A stretch of 64,000 nt of DNA, from NCBI GenBank assembly GCA_010279815.1, contig QEOQ01000688.1:124001-188000 (forward strand). Reading direction: 5' to 3'. Below are positions 47,797 through 60,100 of the stretch, one piece after another. Origin of the DNA: Brachionus plicatilis (lineage: Eukaryota > Rotifera > Eurotatoria > Ploima > Brachionidae). The notes under the pieces were generated by a model that saw only the letters and a program-made list of their open reading frames with translations, was not told the origin of the DNA and did no database searches. Position numbers and translations under genes: made by a program. The stretch's first letter is position 1. Each line of letters begins with the position of its first letter.

Positions 47797-49203
47797 ATAT
47801 CTCTCATTCAATTCAAAAAGTCAATTTGAAATGTTGGTAGATTTAGTTTATTGAAGGCCTCTTGGTGCATGATATTGAAGGAGGTATCATAATTAAGCTT
47901 CAAAATAGATCGAACCTGAATTTTGAATAACTTTCATTTTTTTAATATTAGTTTCTGAGAATGAATTTAAAAAAAAGAAAAGAATAATCTAAGATTGATC
48001 CTATCAAAAATTTGTAAAGATTACCTAATGTTTTTGGTTTTAGACCCCATTTCCTATTTGAGAGATATTTCAATATATTAATCCTTGAATTTCAGCGCTC
48101 TTTTAATTCATCCATCATTGGACTAAATGTAAGTTTTGTGTCTAATTTAATTCCTAAGAGTTTGACTTTTTCCTCATTATTTAAATTGTTACCATTAATT
48201 TTAAGGTCAAGATTGATTTTAACTTTTATTTTTTTCTCAAAGATCATGTAACATGACTTTTTAATAGAAATTTTAATTTTCCATTTGAAAAGCCATCTTA
48301 CAATTTCTTTTAAGTACTTATTAATCATGTTTTCAAGATTTCCTATCTTTTTGAAAATAAAAAAAGTAGCCAAATCATCTTCAAAAAGAAGCATTGGCAG
48401 TTTTGTTTCTCTTTGGTATGTCATTTATAAACATTCTAAAAAGAAGTGGACTAATTACTGACCCTGCTTTAATAAGGTATTGATCACTTAGATGACCATT
48501 TACATTTACTCTAAAAGATCTTAAATACAGAAACGATCTCATCCAATAAATAAGATAAGGAGGTAGATTAATTCTAATTAGCTTGTAAATTAGTCCATCA
48601 TGCCAGACTCTATCAACAGCGTTAGAAATGTCAAAATATAGACAAGAACGTTTACGAATACGTTCTGAACTTAAAACCCTCCTTTGTAAAGTCTCAAATG
48701 AGCTATTTCAATGGACAACTGTTCTTCTGTAACATTTCCGATTTCTTTTTCAACTTCTAATGTCATTTTATTAATTTAATTAATTCAACACAACTTTTTA
48801 TATGGACACTTTTTTAAAATTTTAAATACCAATGGCGAAAGGAGTTTCATTACTCAAAACCTTTTATTTCTTTTGAAAAATTAAATAAACTATTAACAAC
48901 AATTTGAATAAGAAAATAAAGATTATCTGCAGTGCGTCTATGTTTTCTAAATCCTGATTGCTCATGTATTAGTAATTGTTTGTGTGAATAATACGTTCAA
49001 GTAGCTTTCCAAGGCAACTTGTCATACTAATTGGACGACAGTTATTAAGATCTTGAGTGGGAGAAACTTTCTTAGGAATCATGGTTATACTTGCTATTTT
49101 CCAGGATATTCGGACTTGTCCTCGTTCCAAACTCATGTTGAAGAGTTGACTTATTTCAAATAGAGTCTCATTAGGTAAATTTTTTAACATTAGGTTGTGG
49201 ATA

Positions 49204-49506
49204 CGGCAAAATGTAATTTATTTTAAATTTTTATATTTTTACATTTTTACATTTTTGAGAGAAGAAAAAAAAATCCCAAAATCAAAAAGTTTAAAAAAAT
49301 TTTCATTCAAGAAAAGTAATAATAAATTCGCAATTAATTAAAAGGGATTTTCAAAAAATTATCCTTGGTTCTTACATTTAAATTTTTCTAAAACCCCTTT
49401 TTAAGTAATTGCGAATTTATTATTACTTTTCTTGAGTGAAAATTTTTTTAGATTTTTTTTTCTTCTCTCAAAAATGTAAAAATGTACAATAAATTACATT
49501 TTGCCG
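49204..49506. mobile_element. Palindromic MITE (~300 bp) nested in a LINE
   Basis: Arms 49204-49345 and 49375-49506 are inverted copies, termini CGGCAAAATGTAATTTATT/AATAAATTACATTTTGCCG. A short duplication TGGAT flanks it. Excising the element joins the LINE frame into RIHNLMLK, which supports the borders. No ORF. Confidence 0.8.
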
Positions 49507-51210
49507 TGGATTCGATAGATACAATTATTGAGATAAGATTTTTTTAAATCTTGAAATCTTCTTTGAATAGTACAAAGACCTCCACTAAAGATTTCTTGTA
49601 ACTTGATTGTTTTTCTGTCAAAATAGCCTGCATATGGTCACATTTGTATTTTTGAATCGATCATGTTGCATAATTAATGAGAAGACTAGACAATTGTCGC
49701 AAGCTTTTAACTTATGAAAAAAAATTAATTTTAAACTAAAAAATTTTTTTTGCTATTCGTCAGGTGCCAAAAAGAGCATTAAACTGACTAGTAAATATTA
49801 ATGGTGATTGAATCTAAAAATTACAGCTAATCAAACCATGTCATGTCAATCATGATTGCCAAACAAGCCTAATCCCAAAGGTGCCCTAATCTAAACAAAA
49901 AAAAAGCAAAATTTTATCTGTGGCTTTTAAGCATGATTTTTGATTTAAACTGGCTTAGAATGCGGGATAAATAGAAGCTGACATTTGAATAATGACTAAG
50001 GCTTATTGTTACAGCTCTGCCTAGTCTAACTAATTTATTTCGATTAGAGCCAAAAACCTGTACACATTCGACATAGATTAAGCTAGACTATGATGAATGA
50101 GCCATTACTTTGATTGATTTCAAATAGTTATAATTTATACAAATCTTAGGACTTAAACAATCATAAATTAAAAAATGCTAGTTGATAATAAACTAGTTTT
50201 TTGTACGCTTGCTTTCTCGTGGCTTGGCTGCGAATCGATTTTTGCTCACTCGTATCGAATTACCACTGCTTCTGTACGAACAAAACTAATAGCAGTTAGT
50301 TTGTTTTTTATGAATCTAAAACAAGATCAGCCATTTGTAATTTATACAAATAGCATTCATAATTAAATCTGCAAATAAAATACAAAATATTTGGCTTAGT
50401 AGTTGTTTACTTGAGTCGATCATTAAGAGCTAAGTGGTCGATTGAAATGAGCAATCGATTCTTTTCTTTGTCATTTTTTAGAGAGTGAATTTGAATAGAG
50501 TGGCCTCGGGCCCAAATTTTTTAATGAACAGCTCAGTATTGACCTTGCCAAATTAAGAGCTGGTCCACATTTTTAAAGATCAATTTTGGCTTTTGAATGA
50601 TTGATGAATTGTTCATACTGGGTCAAAGGATCCAACTAAAATTAAACAAACAAATGGGTTTATAGGAAACTTGTAGTGAATGATCATGGCAATATGATTA
50701 AAATTTGCAGCCTAATAAATGATCCCTTTTGTAAATCCGGCTAATAAAACTTATTATTTTTTTAGTTTAAAAATATATTTTAAATAATATTTTAAAAAAG
50801 GGAATTTTTTTTGTAAAATTAAGATTAGAAAATTTTTTATTTGTATTCAAACTTTATTATGATTTTTTTCCCTTCTTTTTAAGTGTCCATGGGACTTCAA
50901 ATTTAATAAATAATAATAATAAACAATTAGGGATTTTTTTTTATATTTTTATGACGAAACCTTGGTCCTAAAAAATTATTTTTTAAAATAAAATATTAAA
51001 ATTTGATTAGTTAAATTTTCAATAAAAATTAAAAAAAGTCCTAATAATACACTGACTCCCATTTTTTTATAAGGCAGAAATATTTTCGATAATTTTATCA
51101 TGTCATCTAGGTTGAAATTTTCGGCCCTTTTAAAAAATTTAATAAATTTTTTTAAATATTCTCTTAGATTCGATTATTTTTTTGATACACTCACACTCTA
51201 TAAGAAAAAA

Positions 51211-51680
51211 TAAAATTTTAAATATCTTGAAATATTTTAATTTCGAATTTTTTATTTAAATAGGCAAAAGTTAGCAAAAACAGTCGTCTGAGAACTTGAT
51301 TTTTTTAGTTCTTTTCTCATTTTTTTTTCAAATCGAGTGAACATAGTTGCGGTGGATATTTAAATATTAACGACTCTAATAATAGTCGTAATCAAAGATA
51401 TAACTATCTACTGCACCGTAACGCACGAACCCAGGCTTTTGAAGCTAAGCTAAACTAATTGAAACCACCTTAACTCCACCTAATTTTTTATACTTATCAA
51501 AAAATAATTAATTTTTTTCAAAATTAGTATAGCTATTGGTGTAACACAAAAAGATTTTTTCTAAAAGTTCAAAACTAAAAATAAATCAAGTTCTCAACCG
51601 ACTGTTTTTGCTAACTTTTACCTATTTAAATAAAAAATTAGAACTTAAAAAATATTTCAAAATGTTTAAAATTTAAATTT
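51211..51680. mobile_element. ~470-bp foldback sequence (probable MITE)
   Basis: Arms of about 100 bp, 51211-51310 and 51572-51680, are inverted copies; the best-conserved part is GTTAGCAAAAACAGTCG and its complement near 51595-51615. The middle contains GC-richer unique sequence. No clear target duplication found. Confidence 0.6.
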
Positions 51681-52084
51681 ATTTATATGTAATTAAAAAA
51701 AAGAAAATTTTAAAATTTTGTGACGCAAAAAATTATCTTAAATTTTCTTTTATTAAAAAATTCTTATATATTTAAGATGGTATAAATTAATTAAAGTGAA
51801 AAAAATTAAAATTCTTAGTTTTTTACATCACTAATTTTTCTCCTAACTTTTTTTTAAAAAAAAATTGAAATAAAAAATTCAGAAAGAAACTGAAACTGAA
51901 TGGATATTGTATTTTAGAGCCCTTGATTTCTCTAATAATTGATAAACAGGTACCATGAATGGCAAAACCAATACCCAGGGGACTCCCCTTCTAAATCTCT
52001 TAGATAGATTTTAGTTCAGATTAAATTTTTGAGGGTCAAAATCATAATTTAAAAGTATTGGAAGGATGAAAAATTTATTTTTTA

Positions 52085-52375
52085 AAAAAGTTAAGATTTA
52101 TGGTACACCCGACTCTACAAGTTGAATTTTGGATTACTTTTTTTCTTTTGATATTAGTTTCTGATAATTAATTTAAACAAGGAAAATCTAAAATTGGTCC
52201 AATTAAGAATTTTAACAGATTTCCTAATGTTTTGTCCTTTAGCTTCAATTTCTTATTCGAGAGATATTTAATTAAGTTAAGTCTTGAGTTATAGCACTCT
52301 TTTAACCAATTCACCATGAGACCAAATATTAGTTTTTAGCCTAACGCAATTCCTATGAATTAAATTTTGTCAAAA
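52085..52375 (-). pseudogene. LINE ORF2 C-terminal fragment, copy 3
   Basis: Nucleotide-level similarity to 47890-48170 (shared TTTGATATTAGTTTCTGA-type blocks, then GAGAGATATTT and CTCTTTTAA). The frame is destroyed by many stops, so it is older than copies 1 and 2. Confidence 0.65.
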
Positions 52376-54295
52376 TGAAATTAAAAAGTATTTTTCCAAA
52401 ATTAAAAAAAGATGAGAAATTTAAATTTTATTCAGAGCTTTAATTTGACACCGAGCTGTTTTTTTTTAAAGAAAAAAAATCGGAAATTAAAATACAATTG
52501 AGTTTCAAATTAAATAAAAGTGAAGTATCGTGGTTATTCAAATAGTTAAACGTTTAGTTTAAAGCTGAAATTAAACAATAAAATAAGAAGCCCATTATTT
52601 GTTATAAGTTTTTAAGCGAGATATTAAAACAATTTTTTTTCTTTTACAAGACCTTTTCTGTGTATAGAAATACTTATTCCTATAAAATAGAATCTAATTC
52701 AACATATATTTTTGTATCATGATTTTGATGTGATTTTCAAACAAAATACAAAATTTAACTTATTTAATTTTTATTTTAATTTATTTCAATTTATTTCAAT
52801 TTTTCTTAGACAACTAAATGATTTTAAAATAAATTGATATTTTTTTCTTTATTGAATTTGTTGCGCTGGGTAATAATAAATAGTTATTTATTAATTTACC
52901 ATCAATAATACTGAATTGTAATAAATTTTATTATTAGTAATAATAATAATAAGATTCAGAGTAAATTTTTTTAATTTCCATAAATTTGATCACTTTTTCT
53001 AATCTTGCTTAAAAAAAAGCTATAAAATATTTTTTTGATTTCAAAAGGATCGATTTTTAAATTGGCTATTTATTTGACTAAAATAAAAATCTAAAATAAA
53101 TCATCTCTTCACTTTCCTGTTAAAGTATTTTAAGTTTCTACCCTTATTAAAATTACTATTAAGATATTAATATGGCTGATATCAAGGTTTAAAACATGTA
53201 ACGCTAGAATTAGCCTTCAGATTTTCAAGTAACTCATGATAAAATAATTTTTTATAAATCGATCTAAAATTCTTTTCTGAAAAGCATCTAAGTTTAATTT
53301 TTTGAAATTCAAACTTGCGCCTAAATAGTTAATATATTGAAAAATAATTAAAGTTAAAAAATAAATAAAATTTTTTAGTTAATTGTTTTTTAATGATTTT
53401 TTAAGTTATAATTGGATTTAAATAAAGATCTATCATCATCAAGAAATATCTTATTATTATTTAAACAATTAAAATAAAATTTAAATATTAGTTTATGTTA
53501 CTTAATTTCTAGACTAAAAATAAATAAGATTAAAATTTTTTTTTTAATTGTGCATTACTAACGTCGATCATTTGTAAATACTTCCAGCACGATGAACAGT
53601 AAATTATCCGAAAAATTTATAGGCTATAATAATTTAATAAAAACAAGTGTTCATATGTAAATAATTTATTAATGAAAATAATTATTTGCTCAAATAGTGT
53701 CCTGCTTCAACTACATAATATATTTAAAGACAAAATATTTTGTCTCAAATAATATTGAAATATAATTTTCTTTTTTTAATAGATCTTTTTGGAGTAAAAT
53801 CAATAAATTTAGATTTTAAAAAAGGATCAAATCAAAAAGTGAAGTTCTTTATTGATTCCAATTCATATTTGTTAAGTAAAATGTTAGGACATGAATATTC
53901 CATGCCTTTTTCATGTATAAAAAGGAAAAAAAAAGCGATTTTCTTTGGTTGTGCCTAAAACGCAGAAATCGGAAATTTTTCTGCAGGATTCTTGAATTTT
54001 TTCTCATTATAAAAAAAACATTTCAGCAAAATTACCGTAAACATTTACCTATAATTGCGCAATTATATCTGAGGTCATAAATTCAATTACATGTAATTAT
54101 AACTGTAATAGGGGTATTTTTTTAACTCTATAATTACATGTAATTATAGCTGAGATTATGCGAATTCATTCAAAAAACACATATTAATTTCAAAAAAATA
54201 TTTTGCAATATTTTCTTTTATGTTTAAAATAAAATATTCATTGAATAAAGTTAAAAATTTAAATCAAATTAAATTCAAAAGTCCAAGACAAAACT

Positions 54296-54508
54296 TTTAA
54301 TCAAATTTCAAGCGCTCAATCTTGCTCAAAAATTATTAGATGCGCAATTAAATTTCATTGCATTTTTATAAATTACAATCCCTTTTCAAAAGTTTAAAAA
54401 TAAAGCTTGAAATGTTAAAAAAATTTAAAATCTGTGATGAAATTTAATTGCGCATCTAATAATTTTTGAGCAAGATTGAGCGCTTGAAATTTGATCAAAA
54501 ATTTTACT
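54296..54508. repeat. ~70-bp inverted repeat inside the transposon at 54033
   Basis: 54296-54363 is the near-exact reverse complement of 54438-54508 (core ATTAGATGCGCAATTAAATT), spacer about 75 bp. It precedes the acidic ORF. Confidence 0.85.
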
Positions 54509-54702
54509 TTGTTTTAAAGAAAAAAGGAAGCCTTACTCATTAAAATATAAGCTTGAGGTCTTAAACGAGTTGTCAAAAAATAACAACAATTGTCAAAAAC
54601 AGCCAAATGTTTCGGAATAATTAGACAATTGGGATCTTAAGAGAAAGCTTTGATAAATGTGGAATTACATCATGTGACTCATTTCACAGTGTTTTATCAC
54701 AA

Positions 54703-55311
54703 ATGTTGAATAGAAATGAAATCATCAATGATTTAGTAGATGATATTTTAGAAGAAGACGATATCGACCGATTTGATCCAGATAATTTATTGGAAATATT
54801 TGATGATGTCGATTTAGAAGATCTCGATGAATTTTATCATATGCTTGACGAAGATGAGTTAGAAGAAGGAGCGGGTGATGAAGATATAGAAAAAGATGAA
54901 CCTAGTATACAAGAAGAACCAACTGAATCAAAGTCATCAGAAGTACCAGCTCAACAAGTTGAACCAGTTGAATCGGTGATACCAAACGTTGTTGAGCTAG
55001 TACAAGATACTGAAGAAGAAAAACAAAAGCGAGTAGAAAAAAAATGAAAACTTCGTGAGATGAGAATAAAATTATACGAAAAGATTTAAAGACAAGCTGA
55101 GCAAAATTTTGAAAGACGTCGAAGGCCAATTCAAGCTGAGAGTCAATCTTTGTCGTCTAATGTAAACCCGGAAGATGAAGAGTCAGATGATCAAAGCCAA
55201 GAAGAAGATCAAATCCAAGTTAATGATCAATTTGAAAAAATAAATAGTGGTAGTGGTATAGGTAGTAGAAGAGGTGGTAGAGGATTTTTAATTCGAGTTT
55301 TTCATTCTTAA
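54703..55311 (+). pseudogene. Acidic ORF of the 54033 transposon, two in-frame stops
   Basis: One frame from ATG 54703 to TAA 55311, interrupted by TGA at 55045 and TAA at 55087. The first 115 residues are extremely acidic (DDILEEDDIDRFDPDN, DEDELEEGAGDEDIEKDE). Then comes a basic patch (NFERRRRPIQAE) and a Gly/Arg tail (GSRRGGRG). No known transposase motif visible; it could be the regulatory or N-terminal part of a lost transposase gene. Confidence 0.55.
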
Positions 55312-55632
55312 AATAAAATGTTTCGATTTTGAAATTTTTTTTTCGTTTTTAAAATTTATGAGCGCAATTTTACATGTATTTACAGATGATTTTAAGCTAT
55401 TATTGCGCAATTATAGCCAAGCTTTCTAAAATTATTACATGTAATTGTATTTCTTCAAAAAGTACCCTAAAAACGCTATAATTGCATGTCCTTATACCTG
55501 CTCTCTAGGTAATATTACATGTAATTAAAGGTAAATGTTTGCGGTAGATACTTCGTCATTTTGATTTCGGAAATTTAAAAAATGTTGTAAATTATGGAAA
55601 AAAAATTATTAAAAAAAAACATTAGTTTAAAT

Positions 55633-55728
55633 CAGAGATTTTTAAAAGTCACAAGTCTCAAGTCAAGTCCGGACTTTGACTTTTTTTTAATTACTTGGAA
55701 TTTTTTTTGGGACTTTTAAACGACTCTG
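55633..55728. mobile_element. hAT-type MITE, copy D (96 bp)
   Basis: Termini CAGAGATTTTTAAAAGTC and GACTTTTAAACGACTCTG; exact 8-bp duplication GTTTAAAT (55625-55632, 55729-55736). Shortest family member. Confidence 0.9.
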
Positions 55729-55769
55729 GTTTAAATAATTGTCAAAATTTCTAGATAAAACATCAGAAC

Positions 55770-56165
55770 ATTCTTTCGCAAGACCAATTTTTACTTTTAT
55801 AACTTTAATGATATTTATTCACCTTGGTACATTTAAAATGGTACTAAAGCTGGCATGAGTCACATTCAATACACTTTTCTAAACAAAGGTTTTTGCATAT
55901 TGGATAAGTTGACTTTTATAGCTTTTTTTCATAAATATTTTGAACTTCATTCCATGCATTTGTTTCGAGAATTTCCTTTAGGTCTTCAATCTCAAAATTT
56001 TTCAAGAAAATGTAGCTTAGTTGCGTAAAATTCTTTCAGAACCGTTTCAGATTGTAATGGACATTTTCTAGCCAAAACCATATTTAATTAAGGATGAAAT
56101 TCAGCTAATATAAGCTCTTTTAAAAAAGGCTCAAATTCAATTACATCATTCTCATTACTACTAAT
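55770..56165 (-). pseudogene. Decayed coding remnant with a PHD-like cysteine motif
   Basis: Read on the minus strand, pieces in different frames include NENDVIEFEPFLKELILAEF, VLARKCPLQSETVLKEFY and finally ICKNLCLEKCIECDSCQL followed by a stop and YHFKC. The C-x2-C-x2-C...H-x2-C spacing resembles the second half of a PHD finger. Frameshifts and stops show it is dead. Origin unknown; a transposon gene is likely given the setting. Confidence 0.4.
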
Positions 56166-56646
56166 TTGGGTATCTATTCTAATTTTATCCGGTTCAATTG
56201 TGTTTGCCACATGGTCACGTTTTTTGCGGCCCGTTTAACCGGAATCTTTGACCGTATTTTTTTTTTATACGCAAAAACTCAAAATAACGAGGCGGAAATT
56301 CCGCTTTTTAGGTATCTAATTTTGCGGAAATATTTGCTTAATAATAAAATATTTTCGCATTCTAGGTATAATCTATTCTTTTTCCCAAAATTAAAAATAA
56401 AAATTTTTAATTTTATATTTACAAATGGCCACTTAAAGCCTGGGCCAATAATACAAAACATGAATTAGAAAAAAAATATATATATTTAATACTAACAGAT
56501 ATTAATCAAGACCATTAACATTATAATATCACTCTGTGAAAATTTTATTTTTGAAATGATAAAGTTTTAGCAAGAATTAAATTAGTCAGGCGATTCATAT
56601 TTTGTAAAAATATTGATTTTTAACTAATTATTCTGGAATGAAAATC

Positions 56647-57238
56647 CGGGTCTTGTCGACATTTTGCTGGGTTTGTGATCTGTGATGATCACAAATTTTA
56701 TGATCACATTATCAAAAGATCACTAGTATTTTTCAATGATCAAGCATAAAAATCATGAGCTATAAAAAATTTCAAAACATAATGGATATAATATTTAAAA
56801 AAAATAACATAAAATACTATATGTTTTGAATTTTTTTTTTCTTTCAAAAAACAGACTTCTTTTGACTTAAAAAATCTCTATATAAAAAATTTAACTTTTT
56901 TAATTCAAAATTAAAAATGGAAATTGAAAACGAAGGTAATTCAGACACAGATGTCGAATCGGTTCTATTAATAATTATGATTTAACTGCTGATGATGACG
57001 ATAATGAGAACCCAAAAATAGCAGATGAAGATGTAAACACTAGTTTCAATTTTATTATTTTTTCTTTGATTGATTTAACTTGAATTTTTATTTTTTTTTG
57101 TTGATCACAAAAATAAAACATTGATCACAGAATTTTTTTTAGAATTTAAAATATCCCAAAATATGTGATCTCTTATTTTTTCAATAGCAAAGATCACATA
57201 TTTAGTGAACACGAAGATCACATAGTCGACAAGACCCG
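56647..57238. mobile_element. ~590-bp DNA transposon remnant with GTGATC subterminal repeats
   Basis: Termini CGGGTCTTGTCGAC and GTCGACAAGACCCG are exact inverted 14-mers. GTGATC/GATCAC hexamers occur many times near both ends (56678-56735; 57100-57222), as expected for transposase binding sites. The interior has an acidic coding remnant (MEIENEGNSDTDVESV, then TADDDDNENPK in another frame). The target duplication is unclear. Confidence 0.7.
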
Positions 57239-57458
57239 ATAATCCAATACAGAAATAATTAAAACTTACTAAAATAATTTTTGAAAAATTTAATTTTTTA
57301 TTAAATTTTTTCTTTTTTGTTTAAATTTCGAGTCATTAAACTTTAAATATAAAAAATACTAAAACACCAATACTTTGATTTAATTTCAATTTCTTTCCTG
57401 AGTAATCCGTGTCTCCTCTTTTTAGTTTTATTAAATGAACAATCCATTCGTGTTTTAG

Positions 57459-57548
57459 AAGGCATGCGCTGAAACTCTTAAGAAATTCAAAATGTATGTG
57501 CAGAGTAAATCTAAGGGTATTAAAAAGGCGTTGATAAAAAAATTTTAA
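57459..57548 (+). CDS. Exon-like short frame, unknown
   Basis: A TTTTAG acceptor at 57458 opens a frame KACAETLKKFKMYVQSKSK... ending TAA at 57548. It is basic and coding-like in composition. No upstream partner exon identified; a second coding-like patch (SHAKAKVLLKVLHKIKQTVF) lies at 57770-57860. It might be a terminal exon of an unseen gene or chance. Confidence 0.25.
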   Translation, partial: KACAETLKKFKMYVQSKSKGIKKALIKKF

Positions 57549-60100
57549 TCATATAAAAGATTAGTTAAGGGCGTCGTTTTAATTAAAGCATAAAATATTT
57601 TAATATTAATAAAAATGTATTTTATCTTTATTTTTGATAGAGCAAAAGTAACAAGGTTATTCAGAACTTTTAAATGTTATTGAAATTTTCATTTAAATCC
57701 TAAATTAGCTTTTTTTTACGTCGTGTTAAAAAAAAACACACTTTACATTTCTTCGGATTTAAAGTGCGTGCCTTCTCATGCAAAGGCCAAAGTTTTACTC
57801 AAAGTTTTGCATAAAATTAAGCAAACTGTCTTTGGAACTAACAGCAAAAATTTAAAAGTGAAAAAAAAAAATATCTATATTCAATTTTTTTTCATTCAAA
57901 ATTAACTGCCAAAAAATCAAAGCTCTTTACTTCGACTCTTAGTCCTAAAAAATCCTTAAATGAACCAAATAAAACTAAAATAATTTTTGCTTTAAAAACC
58001 CAAAAATTAATCATCATCTTTACTTAATCTTGTCTACAATAGAATGTTGAAAAATATTTTTCAGAAATAGTTGTTGTAAAATCATTTTATTTAAAACATA
58101 TGTTAAATACCAGGTAAAATTAAGTGTTAAAAAAATAATAACATATTTGGAATGTAGAAAAATCACTAGTCTAATTAAAAACTTAAAAAAACAATTTGAT
58201 ATTTTTAAATAAACAAATAAATGCATTTTTTGATTGCTTAAAAAATTATTCAAATTTATTCAAAATATCAAAAAAAATTTTTTCTTCTTGAAAGCATATG
58301 TCATTCATTTTGAAGACAAGACAGCTTTTTTTGTTTTATGTCTCTTCATCTAAAATCAATAAATTAAAAATTTCTAAATTTTCTTAATTTTATTTTGATT
58401 TTTTTTAAACTTTAATAGCTAATGCTCAAATTTTTTTACTAATCAATAAAAAAATGGCAACGAAAATTAAACAATAAATTGAAAGGGCATTTGTGTATAT
58501 CTTGACTTGATTTTACTCCTTAACTAAATTTCATTTATCATTTAATTAAGAAATTTTAAAATATGTCTTTATTTTTTACTTGATTGAATAGATCACTTTT
58601 ATTAATAAACTAAAGTTTAAAGAATTAATTACCTGAAAACAATTATAATCAATTGTTAAATCATTTGAATAAGAATTAAGTATTATGAGCAAAACAAAAC
58701 AAAAAAATAACTTAACTAAGGTTAGAAAAGCTTAATTAAAAAATTTTATTTTTAAAACTTAAATAAAAAAAGAAATAGAAAAAAAGCTAAGTTAAAATAT
58801 TAGATCTTACTTAATCTTTTATTGTCCTTAAGTTTTTTGAATATTCCTGAAAAATTGAAGATTAAATTATTCAAATAAGTAAATACTCGTAATATCAAAC
58901 TAATAAAACAAAAATTCGTAGAATATGATTCTTATATGAACTTAAATTAAATTTAATAAAAATTTTCCTAAAATTTTTTGCGAATACTTTTTCAATGCTT
59001 TAATTAAATTTCGAGTCCAAAAATTAAATCACAATTCCATAAAATTTACCTTTCAAGGCGTAAACCATAAGGTTTTAAAAAAATAAAGCTGGTCTAGTTT
59101 TAATTTAATATTTAAAATATTCTTGCCTTAAAAGTGCATTAAAGTCAAAAATCAATAAATTAAATCTCATTTAAGCTGAGTTTAGCATAAATGATTATAA
59201 ATTAAAATATTAGAGAATATAGTTATATTCACTGAAGCATTTATGTAATTAAAATCTAAATAAAATCATCGCTAATAATATTCTAAGTCATCTTGAAATT
59301 TTAAATTTTATTCAAAAAATAAACACGTTTTTTGATCTTGCATCTGAAATTAAATAATGATTTTATTTTACAAACAAATATTCAAAAAATTTTGTTTAAT
59401 AATCGACATCACATTATGAAATTTTTGTTAGTTTGCTTTGATTTTAAATCAATAAATAAAAATTTAAGCATCAATTCATAATTTAAAAAAAACTATAGCT
59501 ATTTATTTAAATTTAATTTAACTTGCCTCATCTAATTAATTAATTAATTAATTTTAATTTTTTTTCTATTATCACACTGTTATTTTTGAATACACATTTT
59601 TTCGTTAAAAATTTTCTTAAATAAATATTCATTTCTTTTCTATTGAAAAAAAAATATTAAGATGTTGAATTTTACTTTAAAAAAGAATGAGTAAAAATAA
59701 TTATAATTAATACTTTAAAATGTGAATTTATTAAAACTATTATGACACTTTCTAAGATCATTTTTTGTAAAGACACTTTGAGAGACCTCATGCGACAAAG
59801 CCCTTAGCAACTCGATCAAAAACAGCCCAAAATCAAATCTTGAATCGAGGATAAACTTCAAATTATGAAATATTTTCTCGACTTAGTATCTTTTCTATTT
59901 AAAAAACAAAACAAACAATTTTTTCTTTTCGCCTCATATGCATAACTTGAAATTCAGAAATTTATTATAATTTTAATTTTTTTTCATTTAACTTATTATA
60001 AAAATTACTAATAATTAAAAAATCTATTTAGCAAAATAAATCATTCGAAATCAGGCCTCTGAATTATGAACCAGTGTCATTGGAAAGCATTGAGGACACC
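57549..60100. other. AT-rich intergenic DNA upstream of BLTP1
   Basis: Apart from the coding-like patch at 57770-57860 I see nothing recognisable. A (TTAA)n-like run lies at 59535-59555. The right end must hold the promoter and possible 5' UTR exon of BLTP1. Confidence 0.5.

Larger units (their letters stand above)
47540..49660 (-). pseudogene. LINE ORF2 reverse transcriptase remnant, copy 2, with nested insertions
   Basis: Read from 49660 downward: YAGYFDRKTIKLQEIFSGG, RIHNLMLKNLPNE, WKIASITMIPKK, NNCRPISMTSCLGKLLERI (RT block 2), FDISNAVDRVWHDGLIYKL (first catalytic Asp block), AGSVISPLLF and FEDDLA (the FADD box, with A changed to E). Then LLGIKLDTKLTF and the C-terminal part. Frameshifts near 48420 and 48660 and stops make it inactive. 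A palindromic MITE (49204-49506) and a hAT MITE (47588-47796) interrupt it. Removing them restores collinearity with copy 1 and with the reading frame. Confidence 0.8.
49661..54032. other. Gene-poor region with a few repeats
   Basis: 49750-50750 is more complex than its flanks (ORF 50175-50366, no recognised domain) and could be a regulatory region or lncRNA. The rest is AT-rich with the foldback at 51211 and the LINE piece at 52085. A short exon-like frame at 53740-53955 is unrecognised. Confidence 0.4.
54033..55546. mobile_element. 1.5-kb DNA transposon with TA target site
   Basis: The left end TACCGTAAACATTTACCT is mirrored at the right by AGGTAAATGTTTGCGGTA. Taking TA as the duplicated target leaves termini CCGTAAACATTTACC. 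Subterminal ATTACATGTAAT palindromes occur on both sides (about 54090, 54135, 55430, 55520). Inside are an inverted repeat (54296-54508) and a broken acidic ORF. The superfamily is not assigned; TA duplication would fit Tc1/mariner-like or similar groups. Confidence 0.7.
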
